NCBI GenBank assembly: GCA_029553845.1
Contig: JAKPKF010000356.1
Coordinates: 1-8,050, forward strand
Length of the DNA: 8,050 bases
Reading direction: 5' to 3'
From: a bacterium
Lineage (GTDB): Bacteria; Patescibacteria; Dojkabacteria; SC72
Shown piece by piece: positions 1 to 4,418 of this stretch. Position 1 is the first letter of the stretch, and every line of letters starts with the position of its first letter. A model generated the notes under the pieces. That model made no database searches. It saw only the letters and a list, made by a program, of their open reading frames with translations, and had not been told where the DNA came from. Made by a program: the position numbers and the translations under genes.

Positions 1-125
1 TCATACTGATAATCAGAATCTCTACAATCTAGTTCTTTAAGTTGTTCTTCTGTTAATTCTATATACCCCTCTGTATATTCTCCTTCTATCCCATCTGTAT
101 ATACTCTGTATATCTTCTTCTCCAT
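1..125 (-). CDS. Small unknown protein, N-terminal part (runs off the window)
   Basis: An open frame starts with ATG at 125 and stays open for 41 codons to the window edge, so the C-terminus is not seen. The peptide begins MEKKIYRVYTDGIEG and continues with an acidic, helix-like stretch (ELTEEQLKELD). No domain is recognised. It lies in the same direction as every other gene, after the foldable gene-free region at 126-416. No Shine-Dalgarno sequence is visible before the ATG. Instead there is a 14-bp A/T-rich inverted repeat at 137-150. The start is the only ATG that fits. Function unknown. Confidence 0.6.
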   Translation of the reverse strand, partial: MEKKIYRVYTDGIEGEYTEGYIELTEEQLKELDCRDSDYQY

Positions 126-416
126 ATTACTTTGTTGTTAAAAATTTAACTAACTAATCCCTCAGCATAGTTGGTTAGCAATCGGTGTCCTACTTCGGTT
201 TATCGGCTATTGCCTAGAACTTAACCAACTATACTCAGCTATCAGCCTATGCCTAAACACTCGCAACCTGCTTAGGACGCCAATGTATAGGGATAGACCC
301 ACAAGGAATACTGCCTAGAGACCTTGTGAGCCTGTCTTAGGGAGAGTTCTGGTTTCCCAGATCCCACAACGAATTATGAGATTTGCTTCGGATTACTCCC
401 CCTAATTGTAAAAGAA
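126..416 (-). ncRNA. Gene-free, highly foldable region; candidate structured RNA or structured leader
   Basis: This stretch holds no credible ORF and looks less A/T-rich than its surroundings. Read as minus-strand RNA it contains many short helices. GGGGGAG (396-402) pairs with CUCUCCC (340-346), including one G-U pair. Arms 357-361 and 348-352 form a 5-bp hairpin capped by a GAAA tetraloop (353-356). Arms 322-328 and 300-306 form a 7-bp hairpin. Arms 287-291/246-250 enclose arms 272-276/252-256. Arms 222-232 and 167-177 form a perfect 11-bp stem, continued by 209-213/178-182. The GNRA loop and the G-U pair exist only in minus-strand RNA, which favours that strand. No match to tRNA, tmRNA, RNase P or group I intron landmarks was recognised. 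It could instead be DNA structure at an origin or a long 5' leader for the gene at 125. Confidence 0.4.
137..150. promoter_or_regulatory. A/T-rich inverted repeat before the gene at 125
   Basis: GTTAAA and TTTAAC flank a two-base centre, twelve bases upstream of the ATG at 125. It may be an operator or simply A/T-rich leader sequence; no regulator can be named. Confidence 0.25.
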
Positions 417-1109
417 CTACATACTCTGGTAGGCTAGACTAAAGTTCCTAGTCCAAGTTCCAGTTCTGTCTCCGCCTGTGTAAGCCATTCTAAGGCTCTC
501 GTTTTCTCCAATAGTAAGATAAGACCTCTCAACCCCTTCACATATCTCTCGTGCCATTTCAGGGACTCCTGGGTCATAATTTACGTCCCCTCCCTTGTGC
601 CACCCGAAGTAGTTACTCTGCTTGGTGGTATTCTTACCCATACTGGTTTCTGCTACAGAGATAGCAACGACTACCTTCAATGCCTCCTCGCTACAATGCT
701 CTCGTAAAAGAGAGAGGTAGCCGTCGTCTATCTTACCTCCGTAACTTTTAATGTACTGTCTGACACTGTCGTCAATTACTCCCTTCCCTGCAACTTCTGG
801 TACTTCTTCTTCAACAGGTGGAGTGTAGTTATCATACTCTTCGTGTATATACCATTTCTTTCCATTGTCGTCGTATTCTATTTTCTGATCGCCCTCCCAT
901 TCCTGTGTCTTCTCTTCCTCTGCATTTACTTCTGGAACATTCTGGTCTTTCTTTCCTACAAAGGCTAAGAGTAACAAGTAAATTATCAACGCCCCTACTA
1001 ACAATACAAACACTCTTCTAAACACAACCTCTCCTCTTCTCTGTCCATCAAGTAAGTTAACTTTTAAAGACTTAAACTTACCAAATTTGTCTCGCAGTAT
1101 ATTTTTCAT
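417..1109 (-). CDS. Membrane-anchored lysozyme/glucosaminidase-like murein hydrolase
   Basis: A 230-residue protein. Residues 1-32 are basic, and residues 33-51 form one hydrophobic span (VFVLLVGALIIYLLLLAF), predicting a cytoplasmic N-terminus. A long acidic linker (about 55-108) leads to a C-terminal domain at about 112-230. That domain contains AISVAETSMGKNT with a likely catalytic Glu154, then NYFGW (166-170), an arrangement typical of glucosaminidase and lytic-transglycosylase folds that cleave peptidoglycan glycan strands. The assignment rests on motif resemblance. Its ATG overlaps the stop of the upstream gene (TAATG), implying translational coupling. It is far from the lysis cassette and is membrane-tethered, so it may act in local wall remodelling, entry or exclusion instead of bulk lysis. 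This is inference. Confidence 0.65.
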   Translation of the reverse strand: MKNILRDKFGKFKSLKVNLLDGQRRGEVVFRRVFVLLVGALIIYLLLLAFVGKKDQNVPEVNAEEEKTQEWEGDQKIEYDDNGKKWYIHEEYDNYTPPVEEEVPEVAGKGVIDDSVRQYIKSYGGKIDDGYLSLLREHCSEEALKVVVAISVAETSMGKNTTKQSNYFGWHKGGDVNYDPGVPEMAREICEGVERSYLTIGENESLRMAYTGGDRTGTWTRNFSLAYQSM

Positions 1110-1312
1110 TATTTCTCTAAATATAACTTAAATTGAATTACCTTCTCTAAGACTTCCTCTGGCTCTAAATTCTCTACATACTCCTCAATGTTGTCACTTA
1201 TTACATCACTATCATCAACCGTTACTGTCTCCTCTGGTGGGTGTTGCTCGTAGTACTCAGCTAGTAACATTCTTATATCTCCCATTACACTCTCCCATGT
1301 TATGTTATTCAT
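1109..1312 (-). CDS. Small acidic protein of unknown function
   Basis: A 67-residue, strongly acidic protein rich in Glu and Asp (for example ENLEPEEVLEKVIQF), probably helical at its C-terminus. No family is recognised. It starts six bases after the upstream gene's stop, and its own stop overlaps the ATG of the membrane-anchored hydrolase gene, so it is in the middle of an operon. Acidic small phage proteins sometimes mimic DNA or inhibit host enzymes, but nothing specific supports that here. Confidence 0.6.
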   Translation of the reverse strand: MNNITWESVMGDIRMLLAEYYEQHPPEETVTVDDSDVISDNIEEYVENLEPEEVLEKVIQFKLYLEK

Positions 1313-1318
1313 ATTTCT

Positions 1319-1537
1319 TTAAACTAAGTTTATATATTTTCTTCTATCTCTTATCTCCCCTACATGATCCTTTAACTCTGCCATCATCATATCAACCTCT
1401 ATTCTTAACAGTTCCCTTTGCTCTTCACTTAACGGAGGGTTTGTGTCTTTTTTAATCTTGTCCCTTAATTTCTGGTTATACCCAAATCTCCTGTGAAATT
1501 CGTTTATGGCTTCTTGTGTTTTTGATATAGTTTTCAT
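1319..1537 (-). CDS. Small charged helical protein of unknown function
   Basis: A 72-residue protein with mixed charge and long predicted helices (EAINEFHRRFGYNQKLRDKI, then EEQRELLRIEVDMMMAELKD). No domain is recognised. The start is supported by a clear Shine-Dalgarno sequence, GAGGAA at 1542-1547, four bases before the ATG. It is in one operon with the annealing-protein gene upstream and the acidic 67-residue gene downstream. Confidence 0.6.
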   Translation of the reverse strand: MKTISKTQEAINEFHRRFGYNQKLRDKIKKDTNPPLSEEQRELLRIEVDMMMAELKDHVGEIRDRRKYINLV

Positions 1538-1558
1538 TTTATTCCTCGATTATTTTAA

Positions 1559-1891
1559 TTAGTCTAACTCCTCAGCAGCAGCCATTCCAATATTGTTATA
1601 GTCTCTTAATGCTCTTGCCTTGGCTCTAGTTTCTGCCATTCTCATCATGTGCTTAACTATCATAGGGTTAACATTTCCCTTGTAAGCGTCTCCGTAACCT
1701 GTGAATGTTCCATTCTCTCCAGTTACTGTTGCTTTGAATATAAAGAACACATCCTCTCCGATCCTGTCACTTGAAATCAATTCTGTTGCAATTTCCTTGC
1801 CTCCGTTTTTGTGGAATAAGTCTAGCAAACCCTCGTACTTGACAAACTCCTTCCCACTTATATTTTGTATAAATTCTTTTGGTATACTCAT
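1559..1891 (-). CDS. Probable single-strand DNA annealing protein (Rad52-superfamily-like)
   Basis: A 110-residue protein. An N-terminal helix region is followed by a beta-rich stretch (about 46-70: VFFIFKATVTGENGTFTGYG). The C-terminal helix carries the signature ETRAKARALR (87-96), followed by NNIGMAAAEELD. This order (strands with an aromatic-rich sheet, then a helix with ETRA-x-ARALR) recalls the small Rad52/DdrA-type annealing proteins of phages, which pair complementary single strands in phage recombination and repair. It sits close to a PD-(D/E)XK nuclease, consistent with an exonuclease/annealase pair. The ATG is one base after the previous stop, with no Shine-Dalgarno site, implying coupled translation. 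The family call is from memory of the motif and could be wrong in its subfamily. Confidence 0.45.
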   Translation of the reverse strand: MSIPKEFIQNISGKEFVKYEGLLDLFHKNGGKEIATELISSDRIGEDVFFIFKATVTGENGTFTGYGDAYKGNVNPMIVKHMMRMAETRAKARALRDYNNIGMAAAEELD

Positions 1892-1892
1892 G

Positions 1893-2114
1893 TTATTTTT
1901 TAAAACTAATTTTATATCCGTTACTCTCTAACACTCTTACAAACTTCCTTAAAAATACCCTTGCCTCTTTCTCTCCTTCCAGTATCTCTGTCCTAACCCC
2001 TGTGATAAACTTATCCCTTACAGACATCCCAGGAACCCAACTCACCATGGAAACCTCGTCTGTGTTTGAGGTGACCATCATTCTGTGGTGTCCCTTGTTT
2101 AGCAGTATTTGCAT
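1893..2114 (-). CDS. Small unknown protein, first gene behind a consensus promoter
   Basis: A 73-residue protein with a strand-rich first half (MVTSNTDEVSMVSWVPGMS) and a basic helical C-terminus (ARVFLRKFVRVLESNGYKI). No family is recognised. It is the first gene after the perfect promoter at 2150-2177, and its stop is one base from the start of the annealing-protein gene. It may serve in the same recombination process. The ATG has no Shine-Dalgarno sequence in its A/T-only leader. Confidence 0.6.
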   Translation of the reverse strand: MQILLNKGHHRMMVTSNTDEVSMVSWVPGMSVRDKFITGVRTEILEGEKEARVFLRKFVRVLESNGYKISFKK

Positions 2115-2149
2115 ATTGTTTTATATAATAATTTAATATGTTTAATATA

Positions 2150-2177
2150 ATTATATCATTTGTATACTGGGTGTCAA
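2150..2177 (-). promoter_or_regulatory. Perfect sigma70-type promoter with extended -10
   Basis: On the minus strand there is TTGACA (2172-2177), a 16-base spacer and TATAAT (2150-2155). TGA immediately precedes the -10 box, giving an extended -10 (TGnTATAAT). Both hexamers match consensus exactly. It lies in the only real gap between the nuclease gene (stop at 2191) and the gene starting at 2114, so it should start transcription near 2143 for the genes down to at least 417. Confidence 0.8.
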
Positions 2178-2190
2178 GTATATTTATCAT

Positions 2191-2739
2191 TTATTTTGTT
2201 ATAGGATATATTTTAACTGAGGCCTCCCTTACATCTTCTATGGGAACCATTGCCATCTTAGTCTTTTTGTTATCTCCACCGAATATCTCTTTGTAGGGTT
2301 TTTGTGCTATCATTTCCCTTAAATAGTTGGTGCTTATAATAATACAAATCCAGGATCCTTTCTTTTTGATACCTTCTACTATTTCGCTCCACTCTCGGTC
2401 GTAACACACTATTGCGTAAAAGTCTGATTTACTTCTGAGTATCCCCTTGTACTTACCATAGTTTTCTAATTCTACTGCCAACATTCCTGAACCCTGACTT
2501 CCCTTGTCGTACTTAACCTCTACTTTCTTACCTGTTTTTCTAATAAGCAAGTCGTAGTGTATTTCCTTGTCGTCTGCCTCTAATACAGTCCCAAAGTCTT
2601 TTTCTAAGGTTCTTTTAACCCATTGCTCGGCCCTCTTCGCAGGTCCTAGTTCTATCTTGAACTGCTGTGTGTAGGGTGTAAAGTTTTCTTTGGGCATATC
2701 AATTTCCTCGAACATTTTAATTATCTTACCTGAGTCCAT
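2191..2739 (-). CDS. PD-(D/E)XK superfamily nuclease
   Basis: A 182-residue protein with a recognisable restriction-endonuclease-like core. There is a helix with Glu38 (KRAEQWVKRTL), then YDLLIRKTGKKVEVKYD, giving Asp63 and the Glu74-x-Lys76 pair that would bind metal and catalyse phosphodiester cleavage. The following LAVELENYGKYKG and SDFYAIVCYDRE look like the next strands and helices of the fold. It may act as a recombination exonuclease, resolvase or host-DNA nuclease; the sequence does not decide. Its start overlaps the end of the upstream 79-residue gene by 14 bases. AAAGAAAA just before the ATG is at best a weak ribosome-binding site. Confidence 0.65.
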   Translation of the reverse strand: MDSGKIIKMFEEIDMPKENFTPYTQQFKIELGPAKRAEQWVKRTLEKDFGTVLEADDKEIHYDLLIRKTGKKVEVKYDKGSQGSGMLAVELENYGKYKGILRSKSDFYAIVCYDREWSEIVEGIKKKGSWICIIISTNYLREMIAQKPYKEIFGGDNKKTKMAMVPIEDVREASVKIYPITK

Positions 2740-2965
2740 ACTTTTCTTTAAGTAATTTCCTCTGCTTGGCTGTTAATGTTATCTCCTCATGTGGTAGGTC
2801 TTGTACATAAAACCTCCCTGTATCGTACTTCTTATTTAAAAACATACTCTCAAACTGTGCTTCCTCTAAAGTGTCAAAGGTTCTGATTACCAGATCCCCT
2901 GCTTTTCTTTTAGGAAAGTCATCGTATTCTCTTACTTGGAATACTTTCTCCTCGTATTTACCCAT
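2726..2965 (-). CDS. Small unknown protein between initiator and nuclease genes
   Basis: A 79-residue, charged, soluble protein. It begins MGKYEEKVFQVREYDDFPKR and ends in a basic helix (TAKQRKLLKEKYGLR). No family is recognised. The central part (RTFDTLEEAQFESMFLNKK) looks like a strand-helix unit. It follows the replication-initiator gene after 31 A/T-only bases and overlaps the nuclease gene, suggesting coupled expression in the replication/recombination operon. Confidence 0.6.
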   Translation of the reverse strand: MGKYEEKVFQVREYDDFPKRKAGDLVIRTFDTLEEAQFESMFLNKKYDTGRFYVQDLPHEEITLTAKQRKLLKEKYGLR

Positions 2966-2996
2966 TTTAATTATTTTAATAATTTATATAATTGTT

Positions 2997-3551
2997 TTAC
3001 TTATCTCTTTTTAATAACTTCTCTGTTTTCTCTAATTCTTTATCTTTCCAGGATGTGTCCACTTGCAGAAAATTTCCATCAAACCTATTTATCTTATTCT
3101 CTTTTATCTTATTATTATTTGGTAGCAGTTTTCTGCTAGTTAGACTAGCAGGTTTCTGCGAGTTAGACTGGCAACTCTCTACTAGTCGGAAAGTACCTCC
3201 ATTAGCTTTAACCTTGTAAGTGGCCTTAAACTCCCCACACTCCAACACTTTTGAGACTGCACCTGTTATAGTTCTAGGGCTAACGTCTAACATATAAGCC
3301 AACTGATCGTTTGTAAAATAAAACTGTCCTCTAGGGTTACTAGACAAGTAGAAACGCATAAAACCATATACGAGTCCCTCTGTACTACTAAATCCGTACT
3401 CTTTAACTTCTTTTAAATAAAAAGGAATAAACTCTGGCCTATACAAGAGCTTTACATTATTAACCTCAGCCTTGAGTTCTTCTGCGTCCACATACTCGTA
3501 GCCATCAACCTTGTAAGAATCTCCCTCTCCTTTTTTAACAATCTCTTCCAT
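2997..3551 (-). CDS. Winged-helix replication-initiator-like protein
   Basis: A 184-residue protein. Residues about 55-125 look like a winged-helix DNA-binding domain: a helix (STEGLVYGFMRFYLS), then a helix-turn-helix (TNDQLAYMLDVSPRTITGAV, 80-99, continuing to Glu104), then a strand pair (FKATYKV and GGTFRLV) as the wing. This is the layout of phage initiator N-domains that bind the origin. Residues 126-160 form a polar linker (SCQSNSQK..., NNNKIKENK), and the C-terminus is a short charged helix. The linker-coding DNA holds the iteron-like repeats and A/T-rich tract described separately, as in lambda O-type genes. It is preceded by a promoter and a structured leader. It lacks a Shine-Dalgarno site; ACCAAGCAAAT precedes the ATG. 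A plain transcription regulator is the alternative. Confidence 0.6.
   Translation of the reverse strand: MEEIVKKGEGDSYKVDGYEYVDAEELKAEVNNVKLLYRPEFIPFYLKEVKEYGFSSTEGLVYGFMRFYLSSNPRGQFYFTNDQLAYMLDVSPRTITGAVSKVLECGEFKATYKVKANGGTFRLVESCQSNSQKPASLTSRKLLPNNNKIKENKINRFDGNFLQVDTSWKDKELEKTEKLLKRDK
3084..3120. other. A/T-rich tract, candidate DNA-unwinding element
   Basis: This tract inside the initiator gene is almost all A/T and contains the 11-base direct repeat TTTATCTTATT at 3088-3098 and 3103-3113. It directly adjoins the iteron-like pair at 3133-3174. That is the usual neighbour arrangement of a replication origin, where the initiator binds the repeats and the A/T tract opens. It codes for an Asn/Lys-rich linker, so composition alone could explain it. 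Confidence 0.4.
3130..3174. repeat. Two iteron-like inverted-repeat elements inside the initiator gene
   Basis: Copy 1 (3133-3151) is a perfect inverted repeat with 8-base arms, CTGCTAGT and ACTAGCAG, around TAG. Copy 2 (3156-3174) keeps the same core, CTGCGAGT-TAG-ACTGGCAA. The 21-base units at 3130-3150 and 3153-3173 differ at only two positions. The spacing is 23 bases, not a multiple of three, so the two copies are read in different frames. The repetition therefore belongs to the DNA and not to the protein. A further half site, TAGCAG, is at 3123-3128. They may be initiator-binding sites of an origin or operators for autoregulation. Confidence 0.6.
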
Positions 3552-3663
3552 ATTTGCTTGGTCTTAAATTAAATAACTACATAGGAGAGTTGGCGACCAA
3601 GCGAGGAAACCAACCCCCCTATGCAAATATTTAACTTCTTGTAATCGCCTGGTGCTTTTCATT
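3552..3663 (-). promoter_or_regulatory. Structured 5' leader of the initiator gene
   Basis: In minus-strand RNA, 3610-3623 pairs with 3580-3593 over 14 continuous base pairs, two of them G-U, around a 16-base loop (3594-3609). The loop contains GCUUGGUC (3595-3602), which is exactly complementary to GACCAAGC (3556-3563), 5 to 12 bases before the start codon. In addition AUAUUUGC (3623-3630) is complementary to GCAAAUAU (3550-3557), which includes the first two bases of the AUG. The two long-range pairings share two bases, so they compete. Either would hide the translation start, suggesting translational control. Confidence 0.55.
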
Positions 3664-3669
3664 GTTTCT

Positions 3670-3698
3670 AATTTACACAGTATCAAAAAACCTGTCAA
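3670..3698 (-). promoter_or_regulatory. Sigma70-type promoter for the initiator operon
   Basis: Minus-strand TTGACA (3693-3698) is followed by exactly 17 bases and TAAATT (3670-3675), a perfect -35 and a 4-of-6 -10 box. Transcription would begin near 3663, giving a leader of about 110 bases that matches the foldable region ahead of the start at 3551. Confidence 0.65.
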
Positions 3699-3729
3699 CG
3701 TGTCCTAGTAAATGGTTATAGGTTGAAGA

Positions 3730-3775
3730 GGGGATATATATACTGCAGTGCAGATATGTTGTTATATCCCCCCCC
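3730..3775. repeat. Inverted repeat with G8 tract and inner palindrome
   Basis: GGGGATATA (3730-3738) and TATATCCCC (3763-3771) are perfect 9-base arms. The 24-base middle contains the palindrome CTGCA-G-TGCAG (3743-3753). On the plus strand the right arm runs into eight consecutive C (3768-3775). It lies between the HNH gene's stop and the promoter at 3670-3698. No T-run follows on either strand, so a factor-independent terminator is not well supported. An operator or origin-associated structure is possible. Confidence 0.45.
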
Positions 3776-3782
3776 TTACCAG

Positions 3783-4016
3783 CTAAATAGGATTTCCGAA
3801 GTCATCAGACATTCGGTTGCCAAATTTTCGGTGGTAGTTTTGGTGAAATTGTCTATGCCATAAGACACAGTTTTCTACCGAGTTATTCCCACCCCTACTT
3901 TTGGCTTTTAAATGGTGAACCGTGAGAGGGTTACCCCTACTACCTGGCTGACCACAGACGACACAGACTCCCCCACAAGCGTCCCAAATACGTCTCTTCC
4001 AAGAGTTTTTAGACAC
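3783..4016 (-). CDS. Small HNH endonuclease
   Basis: A 77-residue protein with a compact HNH (beta-beta-alpha-metal) nuclease core. A Cys pair, CVVC (18-21), is followed by HHLKAKSRGGNN (34-45), holding the tandem His whose first member is the usual catalytic residue. Then comes ENCVLWHRQFHQNYH (48-62) with the metal-binding His. It would nick or cut double-stranded DNA. The second zinc Cys pair is not canonical (Cys50 and nearby His residues). The gene starts with GTG at 4016, preceded six bases upstream by AGAGG. It could be a free-standing homing endonuclease or a packaging-associated HNH protein. No terminase is nearby, so homing is slightly favoured. Confidence 0.75.
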   Translation of the reverse strand: MSKNSWKRRIWDACGGVCVVCGQPGSRGNPLTVHHLKAKSRGGNNSVENCVLWHRQFHQNYHRKFGNRMSDDFGNPI

Positions 4017-4029
4017 ATCACACCTCTTT

Positions 4030-4124
4030 CTAGTTGTTCATGATTCGGGTTACTTCAGAGACCTTCACACAATACTCACAAACATTACCTTCACTAACAA
4101 CGTTCCGCAAGTCTGGCAGATCAT
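4030..4124 (-). pseudogene. Tiny zinc-ribbon gene split by a frame change
   Basis: ATG at 4124 sits behind the strong ribosome-binding site AAAGGAG (4129-4135). It begins MICQTCGTLLV, a typical CxxCG zinc knuckle, but this frame stops at TGA (4065-4067) after 19 residues. The -1 frame of the same stretch reads VVSEGNVCEYCVKVSEVTR and ends at TAG (4030-4032), supplying the expected second CxxC. Joined after Leu10 they make a coherent zinc ribbon of about 31 residues with two CxxC pairs. A lost base, a sequencing error or programmed frameshifting could explain it. No classic slippery heptamer is visible. It lies between the NrdD-like and HNH genes. Function unknown. Confidence 0.5.
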
Positions 4125-4128
4125 TTCT

Positions 4129-4135
4129 CTCCTTT
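4129..4135 (-). promoter_or_regulatory. Strong Shine-Dalgarno site for the split zinc-ribbon gene
   Basis: AAAGGAG lies four bases before the ATG at 4124. It is one of the clearest ribosome-binding sites in the window and supports the zinc-ribbon reading frame as once or still translated. Confidence 0.5.
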
Positions 4136-4154
4136 CTAGTTGGTTTTAAAGAAC

Positions 4155-4169
4155 TGAGTTTAAAACTCA
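4155..4169. promoter_or_regulatory. 15-bp palindrome upstream of the zinc-ribbon gene
   Basis: TGAGTTT and AAACTCA flank one central A. It stands in the 54-base gap between the NrdD-like gene's stop and the zinc-ribbon start. On the minus strand it is followed by GTTCTTT, so it is a weak terminator at best. An operator is equally possible. Confidence 0.3.
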
Positions 4170-4178
4170 AAGAGAGGG

Positions 4179-4313
4179 CTACTCCTCCCTTTTAACCTTA
4201 AACTCTTTTCTGTCTTTAAGCTCCGAAATCTTTCCAGGGTTCCATTGTGAAGTAGGGCTTAAATACCCACAGACCCTAGAATACACCTCGCAAACTTGTC
4301 TTTTTATTTTCAT
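4179..4313 (-). CDS. 44-residue protein resembling the glycyl-radical C-terminus of anaerobic ribonucleotide reductase (NrdD)
   Basis: The ORF reads MKIKRQVCEVYSRVCGYLSP and continues with TSQWNPGKISELKDRKEFKV. This matches the order seen at the C-terminus of class III ribonucleotide reductases: an EVYSRV strand, the RVCGYL loop whose Gly (here Gly16) carries the radical, then a W-N-x-GK-x5-DR tail. The large catalytic domain is absent and no remnant of it lies upstream, where a direct repeat and the phosphoesterase stop are found. Short stand-alone proteins of this kind exist in databases as NRDD-family entries (from memory). Possible roles are a spare radical domain, like GrcA for pyruvate formate-lyase, or a modulator of host NrdD. 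The start is the only ATG. Function unproven. Confidence 0.65.
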   Translation of the reverse strand: MKIKRQVCEVYSRVCGYLSPTSQWNPGKISELKDRKEFKVKREE

Positions 4314-4326
4314 CTCAAAAATCTTT

Positions 4327-4339
4327 ACAATTAAATTGT
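4327..4339. promoter_or_regulatory. 13-bp palindrome before the NrdD-like gene
   Basis: ACAATT and AATTGT flank a central A. It overlaps a minus-strand TTGACA at 4337-4342, but no -10 box is found at a workable distance, so only an operator-like palindrome is claimed. Confidence 0.25.
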
Positions 4340-4360
4340 CAATTAACCAAATTTATAAGT

Positions 4361-4418
4361 TTCCATATAAAACACGCCTAATTTATGTAGTATATTCCAT
4401 AAAATAAGCCTAATTTAT
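4361..4418. repeat. Imperfect direct repeat after the phosphoesterase gene
   Basis: Copies at 4361-4386 and 4395-4418 share TTCCATA at one end and GCCTAATTTAT at the other, with a more variable middle. They are separated by eight bases, a period of about 34. The block ends exactly at the phosphoesterase's TGA stop and fills most of the gap to the NrdD-like gene. It may be a recombination scar, a protein-binding array or a duplication border of the accessory patch. Confidence 0.55.

Noticed and set aside
126..416. Group I intron, tRNA or tmRNA in the foldable region
   Set aside because: No T-loop motif, no group I P7/core landmarks and no tmRNA ends were recognised, and the flanking genes each have their own start or stop.
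818..2136. Plus-strand ORFs opposite the early genes (818-1021, 1237-1455, 1701-1931, 1879-2136)
   Set aside because: They are antisense shadows of better-supported minus-strand genes, with low-complexity Ser/Leu/Phe-rich translations and no supporting start signals.
2936..3219. Plus-strand ORFs opposite the initiator gene
   Set aside because: They cross the A/T tract and repeats antisense to the winged-helix gene and resemble no protein.
3564..3662. A 32-residue minus-strand ORF (MKSTRRLQEVKYLHR...) within the initiator leader
   Set aside because: It has no Shine-Dalgarno site, begins almost at the predicted transcript start, and its codons lie over the hairpin arms, which explain the sequence better. 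A leader peptide is not excluded.
3783..4016. IscB/HEARO-type RNA-guided nuclease
   Set aside because: The HNH protein is only 77 residues and lacks RuvC parts; it is a stand-alone HNH domain.
4314..4342. TTGACA at 4337-4342 as a promoter for the NrdD-like gene
   Set aside because: At 16-18 bases downstream there is only TTTGAG-like sequence, no acceptable -10 box, and the start codon would coincide with the transcript start.
4361..4418. CRISPR array
   Set aside because: Only two imperfect A/T-rich copies with an eight-base spacer and no Cas genes.
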